A stretch of DNA of 64,000 bases from Siniperca chuatsi (lineage: Eukaryota; Chordata; Actinopteri; Centrarchiformes; Sinipercidae), in NCBI RefSeq assembly GCF_020085105.1, contig NC_058046.1:20567675-20631674 (forward strand). The letters run 5' to 3'. The stretch's first letter is position 1, and each line of letters begins with the position of its first letter. The notes beneath the pieces are model-generated. The model was not told where the DNA came from. It saw only the letters and a list, made by a program, of their open reading frames with translations, and did no database searches. Positions 1-11,900 of the stretch are shown piece by piece. The translations under genes were made by a program, and so were the position numbers.

Positions 1-111
1 ACGTACTGGGCCCACTGTACGCTGACGACCCATATATGTGGATGTTCCTCCATGACTGAAATGTTTTTCTTCCTTTGTTGCTTTTTTTATGCATTTTTCT
101 AAAACATTTAG

Positions 112-204
112 GCAACTTTGTTGGCTGGAAAGCATTTAGACCAAGAGGCAAATCCAAAGATCTCCATCACAACCAATGTCAATTCAAAGGATGTTTCATA
201 TTGA
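112..204 (+). CDS. possible last coding exon of an unidentified upstream gene
   Basis: A pyrimidine-rich stretch ends in a possible acceptor (AG at 110-111). It is followed by an open frame of 30 codons beginning ATLLAGKHLDQEANPK and ending VNSKDVSY-TGA (stop 202-204). An AATAAA at 724 with GT-rich sequence after it would give a 3' UTR of about 540 bases. I do not recognise the peptide, and the preceding exon would lie outside the window. It could also be a chance open frame in an intergenic region, so this is tentative. Confidence 0.3.
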   Translation, partial: ATLLAGKHLDQEANPKISITTNVNSKDVSY

Positions 205-723
205 AGGACTGAAATGTTGGGAACCGTAACATCTCCAGTGAATCTGCTGTTGCAGCAATCACACACTGATTGAGTGTAAAAGTGTAGAACTGGAGTTGCT
301 GAACAAACTGTGTACAAGATCAATAATTCTTAATGGATAAAAAGTGTGAGGGAACATGATTTGATTTAATTGGTTTCACGTGACTGAATGTGCATCTAAC
401 ATGGCCAAAGCAGTAATTCATCAAGAGCGTAAAATAATCATCTGTCAAAATTCATGCATTTCTGGCTGCTAATGACAACTGGAAGCCTCTGCAAATCAAT
501 TCAGCTTTTTATCTGAACTAACAGCCAGTTTGGAAAGCATCATCATCATCATTATCATCATCATGTAATGTATATAGTATATATATGTAGTATGCATTTT
601 AAGTGTGTGTGACTCAGCTCTGGAATCATGAAACATCATAATGCACATCTGGAAAACTCATTACATAATTGTCATGATTCAATTAATGAGATGAGAAACT
701 GAAACAATATTTTTTACTATTGC

Positions 724-729
724 AATAAA
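724..729 (+). promoter_or_regulatory. candidate polyadenylation signal AATAAA
   Basis: AATAAA is followed about 35 bases later by a GT-rich stretch (TTGTGTGTCTG), the usual layout of a cleavage site. It would end the putative terminal exon that starts at 112. The rest of 205-1205 shows no gene: only a short (ATC)n run at 538-564 and a decayed retroelement tail at 991-1064. Confidence 0.3.
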
Positions 730-990
730 ATTTCACACTGTGATCAAATCTGCTCCAAGTCATTGTGTGTCTGAAAGTAGTCACATCCTCATTTCACAGC
801 TGTTGATGAGCACTTCCTTACCATGCATGGCTTTCCCTGACAGCAGATTTTATTAAATACTCCTTCTCATATAATGTTACTAGTTTCATTGCACATTGAC
901 ACTTTTTCAGTATGTAACAATATTTATGTCTGTAAACACATTAACGCCCTGCTGAAAGAAAGGTGAAATTTAGTTATTGGAACAAATCAA

Positions 991-1064
991 AGTCAAGGCG
1001 ATTTTATTTTTTAGCCCAAAATCACAAATTTGTACATACAACACCCTCTTTTCATAAACCCTTG
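991..1064 (-). repeat. decayed fish retroelement tail fragment
   Basis: The stretch resembles 45148-45247, with the shared words 'acaacaccctctttt' and 'caca(a)att' spaced alike. Both look like copies of one interspersed family seen in many teleosts. Family and orientation are my inference. Confidence 0.35.
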
Positions 1065-1205
1065 ATTTTTGCAATGTTTTGTGGCTCAAGGAACATCTAG
1101 TAAATATTGCAGGTTATACCAGTTATCCCCACTATATTACTGAACGTGGAGTATTTTCTTCATGTATTCAAATGTAGGTTACACTGTCACAATATTTTGA
1201 AATAT

Positions 1206-1454
1206 CAGTGGCCAAAAGTAACTATGTACATTTACTCAAATACTATACTAAAGTACAGTTTTGAGGTTCTTCTACTGAACTTGAGTATTTCCATATATAT
1301 ATATATGTATTATATTTGTCTATACTGTGATGATAATACTTTTTACTTAAGTCAGATTTTAAATGCAGAACATTTACTTGTAACAGAGTATTTCTACACT
1401 GTGTTATTGCTACTTTTACTTAAGTAAAAGATCAGAGTACTTCTTCCACCACTG
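1206..1454. mobile_element. MITE copy, same family as the 12.1-kb hAT-type element
   Basis: It begins CAGTGG..AAAGTAACTA and ends CTTCTTCCACCACTG, matching both ends and the 'tacttttacttaagtaaa' segment of the better copy at 12097-12513. Bases flanking the two ends do not match each other, so no target-site duplication remains. The copy is shorter (about 249 bp) and internally deleted. Confidence 0.55.
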
Positions 1455-1496
1455 AGGGTCCCAGTGACTGGTTTCCTATTTGAGACATCGCCTCGC

Positions 1497-1516
1497 CTAC
1501 AATACCCAGAACTCCG
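1497..1516 (+). promoter_or_regulatory. ZNF143/STAF-like promoter motif
   Basis: CTACAATACCCAGAACTCC is close to the vertebrate consensus ACTACAATTCCCAGAATGC bound by ZNF143, a motif typical of promoters of broadly expressed genes. It lies about 160 bases before a consensus donor (AAAAG|GTAAGAG at 1679/1680). It therefore probably marks the lmbrd2 promoter. Confidence 0.45.
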
Positions 1517-1539
1517 TGCTGCGCCACAGAGAGTGAGCA

Positions 1540-1679
1540 CGCTGTACGGCTGTTACGTAATGTAGTTTCAAAGGTTGTGTACATTTTTCTGGATTCCACG
1601 TCTGAGGAACACAATGTGATAGTAAATTCAGACAGTTTACCGGTTTACAAGCTTCAGTCGGTGAGAAGAAACTCAAAAG
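1540..1679 (+). other. lmbrd2: putative noncoding first exon of lmbrd2
   Basis: A CpG-richer stretch after the ZNF143-like motif ends in a strong donor (AAG|GTAAGAG). It would splice to the acceptor at 3518-3519 just before the lmbrd2 start codon. The start of the exon is not visible in sequence, so its left edge is only approximate. No transcript data are available. Confidence 0.35.
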
Positions 1680-2040
1680 GTAAGAGTCGCTTCGGCTCCG
1701 CTTTGAATCATTGTTCACCGACTAAATGTGAACCGACGATCTGGATCAACAATCCGAGACCACAGTGCGGATTACAGCCTAGCTCTGTTTTTCTTTAGGA
1801 ATTGAACGTGACCACAGCGCAGCGCAGGAATGACAGAAATCGTGAAAGTAATTAGTGGTAACCACAATTCAAGTAAAATAGAATGGAGAGAGAGCTGTGT
1901 TAAATAATCAGTAATAAATGATGTTACATTGTAGATGGTTGCTAGAAAAAAAAAACGGGAAAATATTGCTATAATAGTAGTTACTAGAGCACATTTTAAA
2001 GGAACATACATACCTGTGTGTTTGCAACGTTTAGCTCTTT

Positions 2041-2600
2041 ATAAAGAAAAATGATTTATAATTTATATTTTTGTGGACCACTACAAATGAAAATACATTG
2101 TAATGTTCTGGGAACTCCACATATATAATTTATGTACAAAATAAACAATAATGGATTTAACACTGTGCCTTGGGGAACCCCACAAGTAACCTTCAGTAAT
2201 TGTGAGTTAAAATCATTTATTTGATTTATTTTATGCCTATTCTCCAGGAAGCTACTCAGCCGGGAGTGTGCTACCCCTCTAATTCCGTATCATTGTAATT
2301 TATTCACTAGTGAGCCATGGTCAGTAGTATTGTAGTATTGCAGTTTGATATATTGAGGTTGATATTTCCTCCACAAATTCAAGTAGTGCTGGAATCCTAT
2401 TAGTGCTAAACCCATATTGCTGTTCACACAATACATTATATTATGTGATGAAATAATCTAGTCTTTTATAATAAAAAAAATCCAATATTTTAGAGAGCTG
2501 CAAGAGCAAAGAAACAGGTCTGTAATTAGAGAATACATGTCTATCTCCAGCTTTATATATAGGAACGACTTTAGATGTTTTCATTTTGCTAGGACACTTT
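2041..2600 (-). mobile_element. degenerate LINE reverse-transcriptase fragment
   Basis: Read on the minus strand, the fragment shows reverse-transcriptase landmarks of non-LTR elements: VPIYKAGD, then NYRPVSLL (about 2530), QYGFSTNR (about 2420) and CGVPQGTVLNPLLFILY (about 2150-2200). Stops, frameshifts and loss of the segment with the first catalytic aspartate show it is dead. The order of motifs is correct for a minus-strand copy. It is probably an L2/CR1/Rex-type fish LINE; the clade is not resolved. It lies in the presumed first intron of lmbrd2. Confidence 0.7.
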
Positions 2601-3528
2601 CACCACACACTCACTATTTTTAACCAGAGACGTGTCAACTCCATTCCAGTCTTTAGACTTGATCCTCTTAAATCTTTAACAATAATAATTTATTTTTCAT
2701 CAGTTTCTCTTATAAACATGGAATGTGTGTTTACATGAATAATATTTACCACTCCATCTTTACCGCTTGGTGTAATAATCTATACTTAGCTAAACTAAGT
2801 CCAGCATTAATGAAATAAAATGACTAATTTCTTTACCTTGTGAAAATCAATAATACTCTTGCTTGAGCTGTGTAATTCATTACAGTAAACATCAAGTCTG
2901 CATTCATTGTTGTCATAGTTACTTTGTTGTTGTTATGTCCTGCACTTTAAAAGCAGATTTATAAAGCTTGCACTACATTACCATATAACCATAATTAACT
3001 TTAACTAAAATAAATGCAGATTTGATGTTTACTGTGATGGATTACACAACTCAAACAAGTTACAAGGGTCTGCTAACATGTTTTTCATATCAGAGATATT
3101 AATTAAAAGCCAGTAACAATAGAACAAATATATTTGATCATTATTTGCAGAATTATTAGCTATAATGTAAAGTAATATGTATAATGTAATATGTGATTTT
3201 TAGTAAATAGGCTAAAACATGCAAAACCACTGGTCGTTTAACTTTTTAAACACCAAAACAAACATTTTTCTACATCTGTCTTCTCTTTAATTTTAATTTT
3301 TCCTTCATTTCTTCCACTCTTTTTCCCTTTCCCCTGCTCTCTCCCTCCTCACCTCATTGCTGTATCATGTATGTGTTTTGCCCTGAGTGTTCAGGCCGTA
3401 CTGTTTCTCCCTGTTATCCAGCAGATAAAAGCTGATGTCTATTTGCAGTTTGTCCAGTGAGCTCCTCTTTTTTCTCTCTCTATCTATTTATCTCTCCCTC
3501 TGTCTCTCACCCCCTCCAGTCTGTCATC

Positions 3529-3540
3529 ATGAGTTCTTGA
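3529..3540 (+). promoter_or_regulatory. lmbrd2: three-codon uORF in the lmbrd2 leader
   Basis: ATG-AGT-TCT-TGA lies 24 bases before the lmbrd2 start codon, in the short leader that follows the acceptor at 3518-3519. Its placement suggests a translational brake or a reinitiation step. It is not in frame with the main start. Confidence 0.4.
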
Positions 3541-3563
3541 CGTCTGTCTGTTCATTCATCACT

Positions 3564-6383
3564 ATGAGCGGTGCTGCGCTGGCTGTCGTGGTCGTAGTCG
3601 TTTTCTTCCTGGCCCTCTACCTCCTCCAGCGCTATGGAGATTTGTGGAAGCAGCAGCAGATGGTCCTGTTAGGGACGCTGCTGTCCTGGTACCTCTGCTT
3701 CCTCATCGTCTTCATCCTGCCACTCGATGTCAGCACGGTATGAAACTATTGCAGCTGTTTAACCATAGTTACTTGAATTTTCTCAGGATAAATACAGGAT
3801 GAACAGGCTGTGTCTGAGTGAGGTTGAGCTGTGTGTTTATTTACGCTGCTCTTGCCTTGGGTGCATTACCTGTACCACTATAATGTGATGAATAGGCTTC
3901 ATCATGTGCTTCATGGAGTGTGTAAACTCTGCTGCTTTTTTAGACCATCTACAAGCAGTGTGTTCTTGGCAATGCAAACCACCCTATTCGTGTAACTCGA
4001 GCAAGACGGACCAGTCAGACAGACGATAACTTCTCTGTTTATCCAACTGTCAGGTAAATATGATCATGTTTGATTTATCGGCACTGAGGCCACAGTTTGC
4101 TCATTTCAAGGCAATGTTTTCCTCCAGATCGTTCAACATTCACAATATATATTCTTTTCGTTTGACAACAAATATTATTTAGTCACTGCATGTCGATACA
4201 TATGTTATCAACATCCAAGCGGCACTTCCACACTTATAAAGCAAAGCATTGTAGTTTTCAGTCTCATTTGTTGACCACACGCTTCTTAATGAGATTTTCA
4301 ATGTGGTCCTGTGCTTGAAATCACAGAAATTGGTCACATTTGGCATATGCTTTATTCTCAGCAGCTTGTAGTAATATACACTAATTTTCTTGTACTGTTT
4401 TGTACGTTTGATGTTGTCAAACTGGGCAGGTTAAATAATTAATGACACCACATTAAAAGCCAAATGGAAAGAAGAACCTGTCAATTGTATTACCTGAACG
4501 AATGACCTGATATCAGTGTTAGTGTTGACCTTTTTTTTTTTTTTTACTGAGTGCTTCATACATAAGGTTTTGCTGTGGGATTATGTGACCTTATTTGATC
4601 AATTGTATTATAATATTGCAGCTGTGGTCAAGTCCTCTGCAGTAGAGTGTCTGGTCATGAAAGTGTTTCTTATACAATAGATTTTGAACTTTCAAAGACT
4701 TTCAGACTGGGTTGGATAACATTTTAAAGGGTTTAGTCTTCCAACAACCAGTATGCAGTATTGACTTAAAGGGCTGGGTCACCCAAATTACAGAAAAACA
4801 TGTTTCTCACTCATCTTTTATTGTATCTAGCCATGCAGATAGTCTTGGTATCATCTGTCCAAGTTTTGAGATATTCATGTCTGAGACTTCTGCCTCCACC
4901 CCAATACAATGATGTTGAATTCAGCACCAACATGCCTTTCCATAAACAGTACTGCTTTTAATCTGTGTCTACTCAGTAATGTAGGTAAAAACTAAGAGCA
5001 GGATTTGAGTATTTCTGGCTTTGGCTGCGTTAGTGTTACTATCCAAAAAGACACTGTGGTAGACAGCTATGCACATCACTACAGTTCAAAAAGTGTGTTT
5101 TTGCACTGTAGTTGTGGCAAAGTTATAGAGTCACGTGATGTGAGAGCAAATTGCATTCAGTGGTTTACAGTACTACAGTTGATTAGACGGTGTAGTCCCT
5201 CATTTGTCCAGGAGTGTTCTATCGTAGAAAAGGTTTCAGTCGTAGTCATCTGGACACTGTTTTCAGAATCAAGACGTTTCGGCTCCCATCCGGAAGTCAT
5301 TCTCAATTGTGAAAAAATGGGACGGGAACTAGAAATTTAAGCTACTCTGTGTTACATAAGCCCTGCCCTCAGGAAGGAGTCTACCTGAGTATCTGTTAAT
5401 AGCTAGTTTCACCTGAAACTGACCTAATTGTTTCCAAGATGGCCCAGTAATCAGTAATCAGGTCTGTGTGTCGTCTAGGACAAGTTACCCACACAAAAAC
5501 AGAGCAATGTAGTCTACTCCATTCAGTGCAGTGAGCAAAACTGCAAAGAACGGTACATAGGTGACAAAAGACTTTATCAGCACAGACGACACACTAACTC
5601 AGGATTACAGAGCGCCGTGCATTTGCATCTAAAAGCTACAAACCACACATTTGAAGACAGCGAGGTGAAGATTCTAAGTAGAGAGAAGAGTTGGTTTGAA
5701 CGGGGCGTCAAGGAAGCCATTTTTGTGAAAAAAGAGAACCCCTCTTTGAACAGAAATGGTGGTCTGAGATTCAATCTGCCCAAAGTCTATCACAATGTAT
5801 TAACACCTTGGTCACGTCAATCACATGCTAATCAGATACTTAACAGTGATGAGGTAGGTGCAGCCAGAAAACAATAGGCCTGATTACTGATTACTGGGCC
5901 ATCTTGGAAACTATTAGGTCAGTTTCAGGTGAAACTAGCTATTAACAGATACTCAGGTAGATTCCTTTCCTGAGGGCAGGGCTTATGTAACACAGAGTAG
6001 CTTAAATTTCTAGTTCCCGTCCCATTTTTTTCACAATTGAGAATGACTTCCGGATGGGAGCCGAAACGTCTTGATTCTGAAAACAGTGTCCAGATGAATA
6101 TGACTGAAACCTTCTCTATGATACAGTTGATTAGGTCAAGCATATTCCAAAGCTGCTGTAAACTGCTTTAACTGTGCTTAATGGCACTGTGTGTATACAT
6201 GTATGCTCACATTCGTCTGTCTATGTGTGTGTGTGTGTGTGTGTGTGTTACAGTACACCAAAGGTTTGTGAGGAGCCATGGAGTTATATCCCAGATGGCA
6301 TCCTACCAGTCTTCTGGAGAGTTGTATACTGGACTTCCCAGTTTCTTACTTGGTAAGATCCTACCACTCACTCACTCACATGT

Positions 6384-6451
<68 letters not shown>

Positions 6452-8929
6452 GGTTTGAGTAACTTACTCAAACCTCGACTATAACTGCTGTCTGTCTTTG
6501 TTATAAAGACAATTGTGTTTTGGTATATTGACTCTGTCTCTCTTTTGTGTGTTTGTGTTTCTGTGTACACAGGCTGCTGTTGCCCTTCATGCAGTCTTAT
6601 GCACGGTCGGGAGCTTTCTCCAGAGTTGGAAAGATTAAAACAGCTCTCATTGAAAATGCCATCTACTACGGCACCTACCTCCTTATCTTCATCTCTCTGC
6701 TCATATACGTGGCTGCTCACCCACAGTGGCAACTCTCATGGTAATTCAAACGTGCCTCAATTTAGGGAAACATAATAGATGACTAATGGGACTAAACAAT
6801 GCTGTTATTGGAATCTAAAATAAAATATAATAAAAAAGAAAGAAAGAATTACACAGTGAGTTCTGATGGGTGAGGCTAAAGCTGTGTTTGATAAACTGGT
6901 ATTATGTCAGCGCATTGATTTATCTGTCTTTATAAAACTTGTGCAGGACAGAGCTCCAGACCATCGGCATTACAGCTGCCAACACCTGGGGCCTCTTCCT
7001 TCTGGTGCTGTTGCTTGGCTACGGCCTGGTGGAGATTCCGCGTTCTTATTGGCTCTCATCTTCCCTTGGTTACCTGCTGGCCAAGACCTACTTCAAGGCA
7101 GCAAAAATGGCTACTGAGAAGGCAGCGGCTGAGGAGAACCTAGCAGATGTTATGGAGGTGAGGTTTTATAAACAATCCTGCGCTGTAAGAGTGTTAAGAG
7201 AAAAGATTCCAGCAGGTTCTGAATCTGAAAGTGTTTCAACAGACCTTGCATGTATAAAAAATTAAAGAAAAAATTGTGTGTCACCTGCATGCTTGGCTTT
7301 GTCTGGCTTATATTTTTACTTTAACAAGAACAAAATTATTTCTTATTATCAGGAGGTGGCAGGCGTCCATGAGTCTGTCAGATACAACCACTGTCTCAGG
7401 AAGTGTGTGGACACCATTTTGACAAAGGTGAGAAATACATGAGGCGATTCGTTCATTAGATCAAATACACTAGGCTTTTTATGTGTACATCCAAAGTTTA
7501 ATGTTGCATTTACAATTTTTACAGTCAGGTTCTGTGGGACAGTCTTCATTTGGGTGTCATCTCATTTCAGTGTCCCACTGAGTACCAGGAAGAGATGGGA
7601 AGAAATGTGGAAAGCTCTTCTGGTGAACAGAGTGTCCTTCCCACCAAAAGAGGCCTAGTTAAGCTTCATAAAAAAGTAATTATTATTCTTAACATTGCTT
7701 TGTGGTTTTAAAGGAAACAATGCAAAAAATATGACAGCTCATGTTAATGTGAATGATAATTATTTGGCCCCGTTGCCTGTATGTGTGTTTCAGGTAATCT
7801 CTGCAGTGCAGAGACACAGTCAGACTCAGGTTCAGTGGTCCATCCTGTTAGACGAGGCCTTTCATCTAGAGGATGTAGCTAAAAGCCAGAGCAGCCCAGT
7901 CCGACACTTAGTCCACAGCTTCCCCTCGGCACATCACCACGGCTGGATCCATAGGTTCTACTCTCCTACTGTGGGTGAGTTCAGTCAGTACCAAAATCTC
8001 AGATTTACAGATGGAAAGTAAGTACATTTACTCAACTACCTCTCTTAAGTACAAAATTAAGGTACTTATGATTGAGGATTTCCATTGTGTGAGACTTTAT
8101 CTACTCCACTACATTTCAGAGAGAAATTTTGTTCTTTACTGGACTTTTAATAGCCTGCTAGTGTTTCTTTTTTAAAATATACTTTCCACTGCTGGTCCAA
8201 TTTTTCATCAACTGTGGTTCCTTTGGATCCTGAATGCTGCTATTTTTTCATTCCAGTCGTTCTGGCTTTCTAATAAATATGAATGTTGACCCAGTTTGCC
8301 AGATAAATGCCCCTAACTACCTGCTTGAATAGAAAGGTGTACTCTATGCTCTGATGACCAAAGGTTGAAATCAATTCATCCAGATACAGCAGATTTCATC
8401 TTCAATCAGCCAATTTCAATGTCCAAGCTACTTGTAGAACTACAACGTGGTTTTTAAGAAAAGAGACATCTCATTCACTTATTCTGTAAGACCTGTGCTA
8501 AAGTTTTACTTTTTTTGCACATTTTGTTTTATTAAATAGTTCAATAATGGTTTTGTAATGGGTGTCACTTGCCTTAAAAAAGGCTTTTTCACCCACTGAA
8601 AATCTTAGGGAAACACTGTATAATTTAACTCTTTGGGATATCTCTACATAAAAGGTCAGTTATTGGCGGCTTCAGTAAAAACCCAAGATACTTTGGAATA
8701 GCGTGATATTTAGTTTTCAGCATTAAAATAGAAAAGACAGTCCGTGCACATCATGGAAGTATTGTATACTAATGTTTCCTGGCAGTAATACAGTATAATC
8801 CTATTTGTCATTTCTTCTGTGTATAAATCCATGCCTACAGTATCTGTCATGTGTAGACTTGTATGTGTAACTGAAATGTCAGTTTGATTGTTCCTCCAAC
8901 ATTTGTACTCATGCACAGGCGTGCTTGTT

Positions 8930-8964
<35 letters not shown>

Positions 8965-11900
8965 TTCTCAGAGTGGTACTGGGAGTGTGTGTTCAGGCAG
9001 GGTCTCTACAGGCTGCTGGCAGTTCTCCTATGTCTCCTCTCAGCAGCAGTAGTCTGGTCCGAGTGCACCTTCTTCAGCACGCACCCTGTCCTGTCCCTCT
9101 TCGCTGTCTTTGTTCAGATGGCTGAAAAACAACACAACTACATTTGTATCGAGGTAGGCACATATTCAGTGAGGTACACAGAAATGCACATTCCCAACAG
9201 ATCTAAGCTTCATTAAGCAAGAACAAGCTCAACAAAAACAAAAACACACAGCACCCATAGCATGCAAACAAATCCACTTTTGACCTGTTACAGGGGATTC
9301 TTTTTTGTCTTTACTAGAAAATTGTTGAAACAAATGAATCCTAAAATTTCAGATTTGATGTAAACAAACATGTATATACTTAACAATATCTAATCCATCC
9401 AACACTGTAACTAGCTAACCTGCCTCCTCTTTCTGCTTGTTTTGTTTCTCTCCACCAGATGGTGTGCTTCGTCAGTATCCTCTTCCTGTGTGTCTGTGTC
9501 TACTCCACAGTGTTCAGGATACGAGTTTTCAACTACTATTACCTGGTGCCACATCACCAAACTGATGCTTACAGCCTGCAGTTCAGTGGCATGTATGTTC
9601 CTCATAAAGTCCTAATATAACAATAGGGCACAATTTCAAAAGAGGAAGCACAGCTTGGTCTGGTCTTCTCAAATTGTATTATGGTATTGGGTTGCGTCTT
9701 TTTTCCCTCTCAGGTTGTTTTGTCGTCTGACTCCTCCTTTGTGCCTCAACTTTCTGGGCCTGATTCACATGGACTCCGCCATCTCACACCGAGACAGAAT
9801 ACAGACGTCCTACACCTCTGTGGGTCCCATACAAACATGCACATACCAACACATACACAGACATTCATACTACTCATACTGTACATGCACAGGCATAATG
9901 CAGCGATGGAGCAATGCAATGTCCCTCTTTCTTTCCCCCTATCAGATCATGGGCTCTATGCGTCTGCTGTCTTTCATTTCTGATGGGTTCTACATCTATT
10001 ATCCCATGCTGATATTGTTGCTCTGCTTTGCCACTTTTTACAGGTAAGCCAATCACCACTAACAACTAAAAACTACTTTCATCAATTTAATATAAAGACC
10101 ACATTCAAGTGTAGTTATGGTTATATGCTTGCTAGAGCTAGACTGATAAACTGGCCAGATATTGGCTTATTACAGATATATCGGTGTATATGTAAGCCAA
10201 TAAATAACAAGAATTTGCAGCACAGAAAACCCAAACTAAGTTAGGTCATTTAGAAACAGTGTCTCCATTACATAGTTTGTTCATTTGAGAGCACTGACAG
10301 GTCCTGACAGATTTTTCAATTGTAAAATGTCCCACTTAGTATGTATCTACTAAATGTACTGTCGGCTGATTTTTTAAACTCCCAAATATTGATATCAGTA
10401 TCAGCCTCAAAAATCCAGTATCAGTTGGGCAGTAATGCTTACATGTACATTATGATAAAATAAATGGTGAAATAACTTAATTTAGCTGTGTGTCTTCATG
10501 GTGTAACTTAATGCAATCTCATGCCTGTGTTAAGTTAATTATTATGCAAATGTGTGACACTATTTCTTTTTCTAATACTTTTCTAATTATTGTATTTTTT
10601 TTTTAAAAAGTCTTACATTCATGTGTGTCAAGTAGGATTAGAAAGGGAAAGGAGAGGTTGTCTGCACACTCACTTTCAATGTGTGGACAACCTCTCCTTT
10701 GTCCTGCATCTGTAAACAACTGGGGTTGGATGTGCACACTATCCACTGTGTTCCATGTAACCCCCCTCTGATATGATAAATGTGATCAACTGATGAATAT
10801 GATGCAGCTTCTTGGATAACAGATCCGTACTGAACAGGAAGTCTGTGGGGAAGGAATCTGCTCTGAGAAACTTTTGTTAGTCGAATCTTCTTGTTTATGT
10901 AGCACATAAAGAATATACAGTACATTTAACAGTACATTTTTAATTGTGTGTGTGTGTCTGGGTTTGTAGCCTGGGCTCTCGCTGTTTGAACATCCTGGGC
11001 TTTCATCAGTACATTACTGACGATGACTTGACCTCTGACCTGGTGGATGAAGGCAGGGAACTCATCAGAAGAGGTAGGTTCAGCATAAATTCAGTCACTC
11101 ACTATTTCTGATGTATCTGTTCAAAGGTGCAGTATTTGCTTGGCTCTTTTGAAAACTTTTGTATAAAAATGAGCCACATTATTGCAGACTTGATCAATTA
11201 TTTGTTCATCTCTTGTTTCTAGTGAACTGAATTGTTAATTATTACATAAAGCAGGTTCTTTCACTGGTTCAGTCTTTTACTTTTACGATTCATTTTTCAG
11301 TACACAGTAAGTTGTTGTATATCTGAAAGTCATCATTATTTGTTCACTCGCTTTTTTTAGTGCACATGCTTTTTTAACGATATGCACTACAATTTGTTCT
11401 TTTGTAGAAAGAAGAAAAAGACAGAAAGCTGAGGATGGAGGAAATCGAAGATTGGTTAGAAATTTTGATACTATCAAAATAATTTTTCTTAAGTCAAGAA
11501 AATCTACCTAATCTGTTGGCTCACTGGTTCTACTGGTTTATGTTAAGTGTGTCTAGGCATTTATGTGCCTGTTTTGTTGTCTTTTTCAGGCATGGAGGGA
11601 GCGGTATGGAGACCAAGGGGCTACTGGGCGGACCAGAGCTGCTTACACTGAGTTGAAGGATAGCCAGAGCAGCCCTGTCATGGAGATCAAGGAAAGTGGT
11701 AGGGTTTAAAGAAAACTACAATAACCATGGAATTAAATATTTTTCTGTGTCACTCACAGCTACTGAAACTGCTATGACAAGACACTTCCAACAGGGTCTG
11801 GGTGGATGGCCTGATTTCATATTTTATGCACGTTTGTATTAGTTTTAAGAGTCTGTTTATAGATAGTTGATCACTAGAATCACAGCACCATGCAGGAAAC

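Noticed and set aside
3435-3743. In-frame upstream ATG giving lmbrd2 a 43-residue longer N-terminus
   Set aside because: The extension crosses a pyrimidine-rich acceptor (AG at 3518-3519), and the family begins MSGAAL at 3564.
6376-6732. Open frames made of CA/TG repeats and overlapping lmbrd2 exon 4
   Set aside because: They are translations of microsatellites or antisense shadows of real exons.
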